A stretch of 64,000 nt of DNA from Pseudolabrys sp035718275 (GCA_035718275.1 DASTHI010000008.1:1-64000); one strand, 5' to 3'; positions 44,754 to 53,049 are shown, numbered from the stretch's first letter. Made by a program: numbers and translations. Notes: generated from the sequence alone by a model not told the origin.

Positions 44754-45958
44754 GTAGCGGTATGATACCGATCGCGCGACCGGCACTGGACGATGAGGAT
44801 GCGGCAGCCGCTGAACGGGTGATTTTGTCCGGCTGGCTTTCGCAGGGGCCTGAAGTTGCGGCATTCGAACGCGAATTCGCGACATTCGTCGGCGCACCGC
44901 ATGCCTGCGCGGTTATGAACTGTACCGCGGCACTCCACCTCGCGCTGCTGGCGGTGGGGGTGCGGGCCGAGGACGAAGTCATTACGGTCAGTCACTCCTA
45001 CATTGCGACGGCCAACGCCATTCGCTTCTGCGGCGGCCAGCCCGTGTTCGTCGACATCGATCCTCTGACGTTCAACATCGATGTCAGTCGAATCGAGCGC
45101 GCGATCAGCGCCAGGACTCGCGCAATACTTTGTGTTCATCAGATGGGAATGCCTTGTGACCTGACATCGATTTTGGATATCGCGCGGCGCTATAGATTGC
45201 CGGTCATAGAGGATGCCGCCTGTGCAAGCGGTTCAGAAATTCGTATCGACGGCGCCTGGCAGCGCATCGGCCGGCCGCACGGTGATATCGCCTGCTTCTC
45301 GTTTCATCCGCGCAAGGTGATTACGACCGGCGACGGCGGCATGTTGACGACTGCGAGTGCCGAATGGGATCGTTTGTTTCGACTGTGGCGCCAGCATGGG
45401 ATGTCGGTATCGGATGTTGTCCGGCATGCGTCGCCGCAGGTGACCTTCGAGAGCTATCCGATCGTTGGCTATAATTATCGGATGACGGACATGCAGGCGG
45501 CCGTGGGGCGGAATCAGCTTCGCAGGCTGCCGGATTTTGTAAACCGTCGCCGGCAGTTAGCCGAGCAATACCGTGCCTATCTCCTCGAGTTGCCAGGCAT
45601 TCATTCTCCTCACGAACCGGAATGGGCACGCTCGAACTGGCAAAGTTATTGCGTGCGATTGCCGGACGGCACGAATCAGCGAGCGGCGATGCAATTCATG
45701 CTCGACCGGGGTGTCGCCACGCGCCGTGGCATCATGTGCGCGCATCTGGAGCGCGCTTACTGGGAACTTGAGCCACGATTTTCACTGCATGAATCCGAGG
45801 TTGCGCACCACAACTGCATTCTGTTGCCGCTCTATACCGAGATGACGGATGCCGAGCAGCGACGGGTCGTCGAAGTGCTCGGGGAGGCGTGCAAGGAATG
45901 CGCCGAAGAAGTGACCGACCGAGAGTCGAATCCGCAACTGTTCGCGACCGCCAAATGA
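44750..45958 (+). CDS. DegT/DnrJ/EryC1/StrS sugar aminotransferase (second in operon)
   Basis: A 402-residue PLP enzyme. The lysine lies in FHPRKVITTGDGGML, the PLP-binding Asp in VIEDAACASGS, and NCTAALHLALLAVG near residue 60 is the phosphate-binding region. The HPRKVITTGDGG form is typical of Per/PglE-like 4-aminotransferases, unlike the 3-aminotransferase-like form at 41937. Together with the preceding epimerase/dehydratase it may introduce a second amino group at another carbon. Overlaps the previous gene by ATGA. Confidence 0.86.
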   Translation: MSSGMIPIARPALDDEDAAAAERVILSGWLSQGPEVAAFEREFATFVGAPHACAVMNCTAALHLALLAVGVRAEDEVITVSHSYIATANAIRFCGGQPVFVDIDPLTFNIDVSRIERAISARTRAILCVHQMGMPCDLTSILDIARRYRLPVIEDAACASGSEIRIDGAWQRIGRPHGDIACFSFHPRKVITTGDGGMLTTASAEWDRLFRLWRQHGMSVSDVVRHASPQVTFESYPIVGYNYRMTDMQAAVGRNQLRRLPDFVNRRRQLAEQYRAYLLELPGIHSPHEPEWARSNWQSYCVRLPDGTNQRAAMQFMLDRGVATRRGIMCAHLERAYWELEPRFSLHESEVAHHNCILLPLYTEMTDAEQRRVVEVLGEACKECAEEVTDRESNPQLFATAK

Positions 45959-45980
45959 TCGGCAGCAGAGGGCCCATGCG

Positions 45981-46490
45981 ATGCCTGTGAAGAATGTGGT
46001 TTTGGGCCGAGACGTCCGGATCATCGATGAAAATCTGGTGAACCTGTACGGCTGCACGATCGGCGACGGCAGCATGATTGGCCCGTTTGTCGAGATTCAG
46101 CGAAATGCTGCAATAGGTACGCACTGCAAGATTTCTTCTCACACGTTCATCTGCGAAGGCGTGACTATCGAGGATGAGGTTTTCATCGGCCATGGCGTCA
46201 TGTTCACGAATGACCGATATCCGCGCGCAACAAACGATGATGGGACGATGCAATCAGCGTCAGACTGGGTAGTTGAACCAACAATTGTCGGCCGCCGAGC
46301 GTCGATCGGTTCGAATGTAACGGTGCTCGCGGGCATATCGATCGGCGAGGCGGCGCTTGTCGGGGCCGGCGCCGTGCTGACAAGGGATGTCGCGCCTTTT
46401 TCCATCATGGCGGGAGTACCGGCCCGCAAGATCGGAGAGATAACGAACCTTGGAGCGCGTCGCGCGTTACAGACATCCTCGGTGGCATAA
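45981..46490 (+). CDS. WbpD-like sugar N-acetyltransferase (hexapeptide repeat)
   Basis: A small left-handed beta-helix acyltransferase of 169 residues, the length of WbpD/FdtC-type enzymes. It shows IGDGSMIGPFVEIQRNAAIG, CKISSHTFICEGV, and the diagnostic IGHGVMFTNDRYPRA loop, then IGSNVTVLAGISIGE. WbpD acetylates the 3-amino group of UDP-2-acetamido-3-amino-2,3-dideoxyglucuronate. It ends the run begun at 40850; with the WbpB- and WbpE-like enzymes it completes a UDP-2,3-diacetamido-uronic acid pathway whose first step would be the TviB-like enzyme at 2965. Confidence 0.87.
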   Translation: MPVKNVVLGRDVRIIDENLVNLYGCTIGDGSMIGPFVEIQRNAAIGTHCKISSHTFICEGVTIEDEVFIGHGVMFTNDRYPRATNDDGTMQSASDWVVEPTIVGRRASIGSNVTVLAGISIGEAALVGAGAVLTRDVAPFSIMAGVPARKIGEITNLGARRALQTSSVA

Positions 46491-46619
46491 ATGCAGATAG
46501 GCTGAATTAGCTTGGATCGTGGGGCCTGCAGCTGGAAAAGCCGATCTTTTCTTGCTGCTGCGAAAACGGTGACTGAGCACGATGCTGCGATATGAAGGAA
46601 TTGCGGTGACGAAATTGCA

Positions 46620-48125
46620 ATGAAGGCGATCCATCGATCAATTGGGTTTTCCGCGATCGACCGCTACGGAAAAACTTTATTCCAGATTGTCTCGATTGCG
46701 ATTCTTGCCCGCCTCCTTACTCCCGCGGAGTTCGGCATCTACACCACGATTTATGCCTTCACTGCGCTAGGTACCGTATCCTATAGGGAGTTCGGCGGAG
46801 CCAACTACCTCATCCAAAAGTCGGTTCTCACGGAAGAGAGTATAAGAACGGCGTTTACAGTGAGCCTCGCGATTTCGTTTGCCGTTGCGCTGCTCCTCTT
46901 TGCGCTACGCGACATTGTCGCCGCTTTCTTCGCGGAGGAGAGCTTAAAGATTGGCATCGCGGTTGCGGCACTCAATTTTCTGCTCACTCCATTCGCAGGA
47001 ACGATGTCCGCATTGCTGCGCCGTAAAATGCAATTCGATGTGCTTGCATTGTGCAATCTTACGTCATCTTTCATTGCCGCCGGCATGTCTGTGCTGCTTG
47101 CCGCCCTTGGCTACAGCTTCATGAGTCTGATCTTCGGCACTCTGCTCGGCCAGGCGATCCTGGTCGCAATGCTGATGGCCTCCAGCAGAAATCTGCGGAT
47201 CTTTTTGCCTCGTATCCAAGCATGGCGGGAGGTGATCGCCTTCGGGCTATATTCGAGCGCCGTCACGATTTTAAATCTGCTCTATCTGATGTCGCCCCAG
47301 CTCATCGTCGCGCGAGTACTCGACTTTACCTCGGTTGGTCTTTATGGACGTGCCCTCAATATCACCCAGATGTTCGACAGGGCTGTTCTTGAGGTCCTGA
47401 ATCCGGTGATCATGCCAGCCATCGTTGCCCGCACACGCGCCGGCGAAGACCTGAAGCCGGTTTATCTGAGGGCAGTCGGATTGCTGACAGCGGTCCAATG
47501 GCCATTCCTGATTTTCACGGCAATGATGGCCGATCCGATCGTGCGGATATTGCTTGGTTCGGCATGGCTCGAGGCCGTTCCGCTCGTCCGTATGCTTTGC
47601 ATTGCATCATTGTCGCTTTTTGCCGCTTGCCTGACCTATCCAGTGTTGGTGGCGCTCGGCCGCGTCCGTGACACGTTCACCGCCACGATGATCTCCGTGC
47701 CTCCATCTCTTTTACTCGTTCTCGCGGCTTCGTTTTTCGGGCTGTGGGCGGTCGCGGCTGCCGCGCTTGTGACGCTTCCATTTCAGATGCTCGTTGCCCT
47801 CTATTTTGTCCGCGCACGACTGGCGATCGGCTCCGGCGAGTTGCTCCGCGCTGTAGGGAAGAGCGCGGCCGTGTCACTAGCATGTGCGGCCGGATGCATG
47901 GTGAGCGTTGCCTTCAACGGGTTCGATTTTGCAGTGTCGCTGCTCGGTTTCTTGTGTGCTGGCCTTGGCGCCGGAGCCGGATGGCTGCTTGGGCTGGCGC
48001 TTACACATCATCCTCTGTTGCGGGAACTTCAAACCCTCGGGAACGACATGATTTCTGGCGCCGCCAGGCGTTACGCGCAACGCGGCAACGCTAGGGCAAA
48101 GGAAGTTGTCTCAGATCGTATCTGA
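46620..48125 (+). CDS. Wzx-type polysaccharide flippase (MOP superfamily)
   Basis: An integral membrane protein of 501 residues with about 12-14 hydrophobic segments. It begins RSIGFSAIDRYGKTLFQIV and contains LARLLTPAEFGIYT, the standard opening of the Wzx/PST oligosaccharide flippases, and later SPQLIVARVLDFTSVGLYGRA. It would move the undecaprenyl-linked repeat unit across the inner membrane for polymerisation by the Wzy-like protein. It is convergent with the priming transferase gene, with 14 bases between stops. Confidence 0.9.
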   Translation: MKAIHRSIGFSAIDRYGKTLFQIVSIAILARLLTPAEFGIYTTIYAFTALGTVSYREFGGANYLIQKSVLTEESIRTAFTVSLAISFAVALLLFALRDIVAAFFAEESLKIGIAVAALNFLLTPFAGTMSALLRRKMQFDVLALCNLTSSFIAAGMSVLLAALGYSFMSLIFGTLLGQAILVAMLMASSRNLRIFLPRIQAWREVIAFGLYSSAVTILNLLYLMSPQLIVARVLDFTSVGLYGRALNITQMFDRAVLEVLNPVIMPAIVARTRAGEDLKPVYLRAVGLLTAVQWPFLIFTAMMADPIVRILLGSAWLEAVPLVRMLCIASLSLFAACLTYPVLVALGRVRDTFTATMISVPPSLLLVLAASFFGLWAVAAAALVTLPFQMLVALYFVRARLAIGSGELLRAVGKSAAVSLACAAGCMVSVAFNGFDFAVSLLGFLCAGLGAGAGWLLGLALTHHPLLRELQTLGNDMISGAARRYAQRGNARAKEVVSDRI

Positions 48126-48139
48126 GAAGAGGTTCAGTA

Positions 48140-49582
48140 CTAATAGGCGTTAGGGGAGCGGCAGATTGCAAATGTGGTCAGAAATAATATCCGCAGATCC
48201 AGCCAGAAGCTCCAGTTTCTGGCGTACCAGAGATCAAGCGTGACGCGCTCCTTCATCATTGAGACATCGGGTGTTTCCCCACGAAAGCCATTGACCTGGG
48301 CCCATCCAGTCAGTCCCGGCTTGACATAGTGGCGAAATGGGTAGTTCGAAATCAGCTCGCTGTATTGGGTGTCGTGAGCGAGCGCGTGCGGCCTGGGTCC
48401 GACCAGCGACATCTGTCCGCACAGCACGTTGAGCAGTTGTGGAAATTCGTCGATGCTCCATCGCCGCAAGTAGCGGCCGACGCGTGTGACACGGTCGTCA
48501 TTTCGCGAAGCCTGTGTAATGGCATCCCCATCTTCCATCACGTGCATGGTGCGGAATTTGAGGATCTGGAAAGCCTTCCCATTGAAGCCGCCGCGCCTTT
48601 GCCGGAAGAGCACCGGCCCGGGCGAATCGATGCGAATGGCGAGCGCGATCGCCAGCAGGAACGGCGACATCAGCAGCAATCCGAGTGCGGACGCCGCTAG
48701 ATCAAACAATCGCTTTGCAAAGTACTCGCCTGACGTTAGCGGAGCCCGCTGAAGCTCGAAACTTGTGGTGCCGCACAGCGTCTGCTGCGGATAAGTCAGA
48801 ATCTCGCGGGCATTTGCATCAGCAATCAATCGGACTGGCACCGGCAGCGACCGCAATTCGTCGAGAATACGTTTGGTGTGAGTCCATTTGTCCCATTCGA
48901 CTGCCAGATGAACCTCGCTGCCGGCACTGAATCCTCCTGAGTAGGTCGCCATCCGGTCGAAAACGGCGCGCACCGATTCGGGATCCTGCGGCAGCACGTA
49001 GGTCTCGATCACCTCATAAGGACGCTGAATATCACTGTGCGGATGAGCCGCTTGTGGGTCTGTTACGAAGAGCAGAACGGTTCTTCTCTTCACCCAGCCT
49101 TTCCGAAGAATTCCAAGTATCGCCTTTGAGAGCCAAGACCTCTGAGCGAGGAGGAGAAGTGGCGCTATCACGACGAACGAGAGAACGGAACCCCGGGAAA
49201 GCGCTTCGCTGGTCTTGAAAGTGAAGCTGGTGCCGAGCAGGAAAAACACGACACCACTCCAGATCCACAAAATCGACATCACGTGGGAACGCAACGAAAG
49301 GACGCTATCCAAAGTGTAGAGGCCCTTGAGCTGCATGAGCAGCACCGTCAAGATGGCCAGCAAAATGCCGAGCTCGAAATGCTCTCCCAAATTTCCGGGC
49401 CCGCCAAACATGGCCCAATGATAGATGCCGCCGCTCAAGACGCTCGCAGCGACAACCGCGGTTACATCCGACAAAAGGGCGAGAATTGCCAGGTCGTCGT
49501 AGCTCGGTCGGAATGTGCCGAACAGGCCTGGCATCGATTCCGATTGACGCTGCTGACTTGAAACGGTCGGCAGGGATTTCAT
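48140..49582 (-). CDS. undecaprenyl-phosphate sugar-1-phosphate transferase (priming, WcaJ/WbaP-like)
   Basis: A 480-residue polyprenyl-phosphate hexose-1-phosphate transferase. It has four or five N-terminal hydrophobic segments (about 28-175), a cytosolic nucleotide-binding-like middle, and a C-terminal catalytic domain from about residue 285: KRLFDLAASALGLLLMSPF, DSPGPVLFRQRRGG, ILKFRTM, DEFPQLLNVLCGQMSLVGPRP and KPGLTGWAQVNG. It starts each repeat unit by linking the first sugar phosphate to undecaprenyl phosphate. It is the outermost gene of the locus. Confidence 0.93.
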   Translation of the reverse strand: MKSLPTVSSQQRQSESMPGLFGTFRPSYDDLAILALLSDVTAVVAASVLSGGIYHWAMFGGPGNLGEHFELGILLAILTVLLMQLKGLYTLDSVLSLRSHVMSILWIWSGVVFFLLGTSFTFKTSEALSRGSVLSFVVIAPLLLLAQRSWLSKAILGILRKGWVKRRTVLLFVTDPQAAHPHSDIQRPYEVIETYVLPQDPESVRAVFDRMATYSGGFSAGSEVHLAVEWDKWTHTKRILDELRSLPVPVRLIADANAREILTYPQQTLCGTTSFELQRAPLTSGEYFAKRLFDLAASALGLLLMSPFLLAIALAIRIDSPGPVLFRQRRGGFNGKAFQILKFRTMHVMEDGDAITQASRNDDRVTRVGRYLRRWSIDEFPQLLNVLCGQMSLVGPRPHALAHDTQYSELISNYPFRHYVKPGLTGWAQVNGFRGETPDVSMMKERVTLDLWYARNWSFWLDLRILFLTTFAICRSPNAY

Positions 49583-49952
49583 GTCGAACTAACGCGGAAA
49601 AAATGTGTCACTGACGATGTGGAGCTTTCCTAGTGTGCGCCAGACGTCTCATCGTCGACGCTTCAATAATCATCGTCTCAATCGAACCGCGTCGAAGTTC
49701 TCTGATATATTGCGAGCCGCAAGTTTCACCAAACGACCTCTATCGTAACCCGAATGTCTTTATTACACGCGCAACGGCTCTCATTGTCTGTACCTCCGGG
49801 GCCCTATGAACTAAGGCATAGGGAATCCGTCGAGGGCCTGGCAGGCGCGCGAGACTGGCTATTGAATGTGGCTTAGCCGCTTTGCCTAGTACAATCGCCG
49901 CATTGTACCTGTAAGACGTGACCTCTGGTGAGCAGGTCAACTCAGCGCGGAA
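49583..49952. other. 370-base gap upstream of the priming transferase gene
   Basis: Upstream region of the minus-strand priming transferase gene and downstream of the response regulator gene. It is relatively AT-rich and holds the inverted repeat at 49889. No coding sequence is convincing on either strand. Confidence 0.6.
49889..49908. promoter_or_regulatory. perfect inverted repeat GTACAAT-N6-ATTGTAC
   Basis: Two 7-base arms separated by six bases form a perfect 20-base dyad, the size expected for a dimeric regulator such as a LuxR-type protein. It sits 44 bases past the end of the LuxR-type regulator gene and 306 bases before the priming transferase start. No T-tract follows, so a terminator is less likely than an operator. 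Confidence 0.4.
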
Positions 49953-50642
49953 TCAGCGGCGTTCTCGTGTCGGGCCAATAGCCGCCTGCTCGGTGAAAAC
50001 GGTGCGCGCGAGAACTGCGGCCTCTGTTCGGTTGCGCACGCCGAGAATTCGCAGCAGGCTTGATGCATGAATCTTTGTCGTTCCTTCAGCAATCTTGAGG
50101 GCGCGAGCAATCTCCTTGTTCGACATGCCTTTTGCAAGGAGCGGCAGAATCTCGCGCTGGCGCCGGGTGAGTTTGTCGACACGCACGTCGGTTTTTCCCA
50201 AGCCGGGTCTGTCGCGAAAGGAATCCATCGCGTTTGCGATTGAGCCACACTGTGCGAGTGTCGAAGGAACGTAGATTCGGCCACTCAAGATATCCTCGAT
50301 GGCGCCAAGAATTTCGTTGTCTGGCTGGGACTTCGAGATGAAACCATAAAGACCCGCTTCAAGGCTTCGCAGAATGTCCGCTCTAGTTGCCAATGCGGCA
50401 ATCGCCGCCAGCCGGGTATTGGGATACGCTTGGCGCATCGTACGCAGGGTCTCTAACGATGCCCCGGGAGTGTCGATATCGACGATGAGAAGATTAATAT
50501 TTCCATCCGGCTCCAGCAGCTTCCGAGCAGACTCAAGGTCGTCGGTTTCGAGGGTTTCGGTTTCAGGAATGGTCGCTTCGATCGCGTTCCTAAGTCCTGT
50601 CCTGTACAAACGGTGACCGTCCGCAATTACTATACGCGGCAT
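49953..50642 (-). CDS. LuxR/NarL-family response regulator with degenerate receiver
   Basis: A 229-residue regulator. The N-terminal receiver has Asp8, the likely phosphoacceptor Asp55 (LLIVDIDTPG) and Lys104 (FISKS), but the second acidic residue of the usual DDH motif is Gly9 and the switch Ser/Thr position reads Ala. The C-terminal helix-turn-helix LTRRQREILPLLAKGMSNKE is intact. The ATG at 50642 has GGAG seven bases upstream; a longer in-frame start at 50735 is less likely. No histidine kinase is adjacent. Next to the polysaccharide locus, it may control it. Confidence 0.88.
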   Translation of the reverse strand: MPRIVIADGHRLYRTGLRNAIEATIPETETLETDDLESARKLLEPDGNINLLIVDIDTPGASLETLRTMRQAYPNTRLAAIAALATRADILRSLEAGLYGFISKSQPDNEILGAIEDILSGRIYVPSTLAQCGSIANAMDSFRDRPGLGKTDVRVDKLTRRQREILPLLAKGMSNKEIARALKIAEGTTKIHASSLLRILGVRNRTEAAVLARTVFTEQAAIGPTRERR

Positions 50643-50758
50643 TAATGTCTCCAATTCGCATAGGTCAATCGTCTCATCCCCAGCAAAAGTTATAATGATT
50701 TTGATCGAGTATCGTTGCAGTGCGGCCCCTTGCAAGAGTGGCCAATGGACATTCTCCT

Positions 50759-50917
50759 ATGCCGTGCAACTCATCGAACGCTGACGATAACGCGCTACAT
50801 GACGAGCTAGATCGCCGCATTTTCAAAGGACAGAATCGACCGGAGACGGAATCGCGCGACAACTTCATCGCGAGAGAACTCTGCACAGAACAAAAGGTTG
50901 TGGTCACGGCAATGTGA
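50759..50917 (+). CDS. possible small protein of unknown function
   Basis: A 52-codon reading frame beginning MPCNSSNADDNALHDELD, hydrophilic and charged, with no signal peptide or known motif. The composition is protein-like and codon use is similar to neighbours, but the ribosome site is weak (GGAC). It could equally be non-coding. An in-frame start at 50720 would extend it by 13 residues. Confidence 0.25.
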   Translation: MPCNSSNADDNALHDELDRRIFKGQNRPETESRDNFIARELCTEQKVVVTAM

Positions 50918-51052
50918 ATTTCTTTGCGGTTGGCCTTTCCCGCTTTTCCTTCGCTTAAAATAAGGCGCGTTATGGTCGACGGTATCTTTTTATACTTTAC
51001 ATGGAACCTCATCATCGGAGCGGGGGTGGCTCGCCCGTCGTAGCGGATCGCC

Positions 51053-51078
51053 GGAACCAGTTCCCTGCGGCACCCGTT
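51053..51078 (+). promoter_or_regulatory. candidate EcfG (general stress response) promoter
   Basis: GGAAC at 51053-51057 and CGTT at 51075-51078 are separated by 17 bases, an exact match to the alphaproteobacterial EcfG consensus (GGAAC-N16/17-CGTT). A transcript starting near 51085 would have a leader of about 33 bases before the GTG of the BTLCP protease gene at 51118. Confidence 0.65.
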
Positions 51079-51117
51079 TGCTCCGCAGTCGAAACCTTCA
51101 AGGCCAAATAGATCGCC

Positions 51118-51807
51118 GTGACACGAACGCTTACTTTCGCTGCATGTCTCGTGGTCGCGATTCTATTCACGCCGTTCGCGCGAGCAGAGTTCGAAGAGCC
51201 GTTCGATCTGGATACAGCGAAGGGGCGCAACGTCTCCCTGCAACTCACCTGGGATGATCTGCAATCCCAGGTTCAAACAGATCTTGACATTGTTGCAGGA
51301 TGTCGCGCCGAACCGCTGCGCTGTTCTCTACCTGCGGCGTTTCGTTTTTTGTCGATTATTGACGAAGGAATTGATTATGACGGTGTCGTCCGAATCGGTC
51401 ATATCAATCGGGCGGTCAATCTCGCAATAAGAGGCATGAACGGTGGAATACCCGCGGCGTGGACTTCGCCTTTAACGGCGCTTGCTAGAGGTGTGGGAGA
51501 CTGCAAGCAATTTGCAGTCCTAAAATACGCGGCACTCACTTTCGTCGGTTACGCGCCTGATGCTCTGCGCATTCTCATCGTCGAGGATAAATATCTGCAT
51601 CGGCAACATGCGGTTGTCGCAGTGCTGGAGCAGGGACAGTGGTTGCTTCTCGACAATCGTTCATCAATCCTGCTTTCAGGCTCCGGAGCCTTGAGCCGAT
51701 ATGTGCCTATCGAGACGCTCGATAATCGAGGCGTGAGAGCATTCGTGCACCCGCGCTTTGCACAGAAAGACGCGTTGCTGCGAACTCGTACCCTTGGATC
51801 TCAATGA
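51118..51807 (+). CDS. transglutaminase-like cysteine protease (BTLCP family), exported
   Basis: A 229-residue protein with a signal peptide (about 1-23, ending FARA before EFEEP). A bacterial transglutaminase-like domain follows: catalytic Cys in GVGDCKQFAVLKYAAL, His in HRQHAVVAVLEQG and Asp in LLLDNRSS, in the order Cys-His-Asp. Periplasmic BTLCP proteins such as LapG cleave surface adhesins under c-di-GMP control; whether this one has such a target is unknown, and no lapD-like gene is adjacent. It starts at GTG 51118, 33 bases after a predicted EcfG transcript start. Confidence 0.87.
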   Translation: MTRTLTFAACLVVAILFTPFARAEFEEPFDLDTAKGRNVSLQLTWDDLQSQVQTDLDIVAGCRAEPLRCSLPAAFRFLSIIDEGIDYDGVVRIGHINRAVNLAIRGMNGGIPAAWTSPLTALARGVGDCKQFAVLKYAALTFVGYAPDALRILIVEDKYLHRQHAVVAVLEQGQWLLLDNRSSILLSGSGALSRYVPIETLDNRGVRAFVHPRFAQKDALLRTRTLGSQ

Positions 51808-51817
51808 GGCCGGTGCT

Positions 51818-52060
51818 TTAAGCCTGGAATGCCTTAAACGTAATGATCGTATGCGTATCCTTGATTCCAGGTATGCACTGGACTTTCTCGTTCACGAAAT
51901 GTCCAATGTCAGTGCCACTCTCCACATAAAACTTCACCAGCAGGTCGTAGTCGCCTGCGGTAGAATAGATTTCAGAGGCAATCTCCGCCTCCGCCAATGC
52001 GTTCGCGACCTCATAGGATTTTCCGAGAGCGCATTTGATTTGCACGAAGAAGGGGGTCAT
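51818..52060 (-). CDS. stand-alone Lrp/AsnC ligand-binding (RAM) domain protein
   Basis: An 80-residue protein consisting only of the AsnC_trans_reg/RAM domain: QIKCALGKSYEVANALAE, STAGDYDLLVKFYVE, and KVQCIPGIKDTHTIITF. The N-terminal DNA-binding half of Lrp proteins is absent, and 80 residues is the normal size of stand-alone RAM proteins. Such proteins form oligomers and bind amino acids; a direct transcription role is unlikely. It is convergent with the BTLCP gene (10 bases between stops) and divergent from the thiamine operon. Confidence 0.88.
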   Translation of the reverse strand: MTPFFVQIKCALGKSYEVANALAEAEIASEIYSTAGDYDLLVKFYVESGTDIGHFVNEKVQCIPGIKDTHTIITFKAFQA

Positions 52061-52174
52061 TCCGCGCCTCCGGTCGCCGCTTGCCTGCCATTCAAAGACA
52101 ATCCAGCAAAATCACAGCTGGGTTGCAAGGCGAGCTTGCCTTGATGCGCATCGGGCGTTACGTACTCTGAAGCA

Positions 52175-52265
52175 ATCTCGTGGGGTGTCCGGTTTTTCCG
52201 GGCTGAGAGGCGCAAGCCAACCCAACGAACCTGATCCGGGTCATGCCGGCGGAGGGACTAGAGAT
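52175..52265 (+). promoter_or_regulatory. TPP riboswitch (THI element)
   Basis: The conserved core is plain: GGGGTG at 52182, CTGAGA at 52203, then AACCTGATCCGGGTCA and GGAGGGA ending at 52257. Closing pairs ATCTC (52175-52179) with GAGAT (52261-52265), so the P1 helix would include the first two bases of the thiM ATG, and the conserved GGAGG also serves as the ribosome site. This predicts that bound thiamine pyrophosphate blocks translation initiation. It heads the thiM-thiE-thiD-binding protein operon. Confidence 0.93.
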
Positions 52266-53049
52266 GCATCATGTGCAGGCTCGAGGTGACGACAACACGG
52301 CGCAGGTCGTGGCTGACGTCCTTTCCCGCGTGCGTATGCGCCACCCCCGCATACACTGCATCACCAATGTAGTCGCACAGAATTTCAGTGCGAATGTGCT
52401 GCTGGCGCTCGACTGCATTCCATCGATGACTGTGTCTCCGGAGGAGGTTGGCTCATTCGTCACGGGAGCTCAAGCTCTCCTTATCAATCTCGGGACATTC
52501 GATGCCGGACGCCGGGAAGCGATTATGTCGGCGACTGAAGCTGCCGCAAGGGCTGGCATACCCTGGGTGCTCGATCCTGTGCTCGTAGACCGCTCACCGT
52601 CACGCGCTGCATTCGCGCGCGAATTGCTTACGCGCCGACCAGCCGTCCTTCGGCTCAATGACGCGGAGCTTGGCGTCCTTTCAGGCGGGTCTGCCTCTCG
52701 CGATGCGGCGCGATCCTATGCCGTGCACAATCATGTAGTTGTGGCGTTGTCAGGCGAAATTGACGTGATCACCGACGGCTTGCGTGTGACAGCGATTTCG
52801 AACGGTCACGCGCTGATGACAAAGGTGACGGCCATGGGCTGCGCTGCTTCGGCCGTGGTGGCGTCCTGCCTGGCTGTTGAAGCGGATGCGGTCCTGGCGA
52901 GCACAGCTGCGCTGACTATTCTCGGCATCGCGGGAGAGGTGGCGGGCGAAAAGGCCGCCGGGCCGGGTACCTTCGCCGTAGCAATAATCGATGCGCTCGC
53001 CAGCATCGACGGTCCGATGCTCGCCTCCCGTGCAAGGCTGAGTTCATGA
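52264..53049 (+). CDS. thiM: hydroxyethylthiazole kinase
   Basis: A 261-residue thiazole kinase of the salvage pathway, phosphorylating 4-methyl-5-hydroxyethylthiazole. Hallmarks are HCITNVVAQNFSANVLLA at the N-terminus, VLDPVLVDRSPSRAAF, and the anion-hole/catalytic region TAMGCAASAVVASCLA. The Cys in GCAASA is the usual ThiM catalytic position. The ATG at 52264 is preferred: GGAGG of the riboswitch lies eight bases upstream, whereas the earlier in-frame ATG at 52243 is inside the aptamer. Overlaps thiE by ATGA. Confidence 0.95.
   Translation: MHHVQARGDDNTAQVVADVLSRVRMRHPRIHCITNVVAQNFSANVLLALDCIPSMTVSPEEVGSFVTGAQALLINLGTFDAGRREAIMSATEAAARAGIPWVLDPVLVDRSPSRAAFARELLTRRPAVLRLNDAELGVLSGGSASRDAARSYAVHNHVVVALSGEIDVITDGLRVTAISNGHALMTKVTAMGCAASAVVASCLAVEADAVLASTAALTILGIAGEVAGEKAAGPGTFAVAIIDALASIDGPMLASRARLSS

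Larger units (their letters stand above)
50643..51117. other. 475-base gap between the response regulator and the BTLCP protease gene
   Basis: Divergent intergenic region. It contains a weak small reading frame (50759) and a strong candidate EcfG promoter (51053), both listed separately. The left part is the promoter region of the response regulator. Confidence 0.6.

Noticed and set aside
50674..51015. 113-codon frame on the minus strand upstream of the response regulator
   Set aside because: Composition is unlike a protein of this genome, with no ribosome site; it also overlaps the small plus-strand frame and regulatory region.
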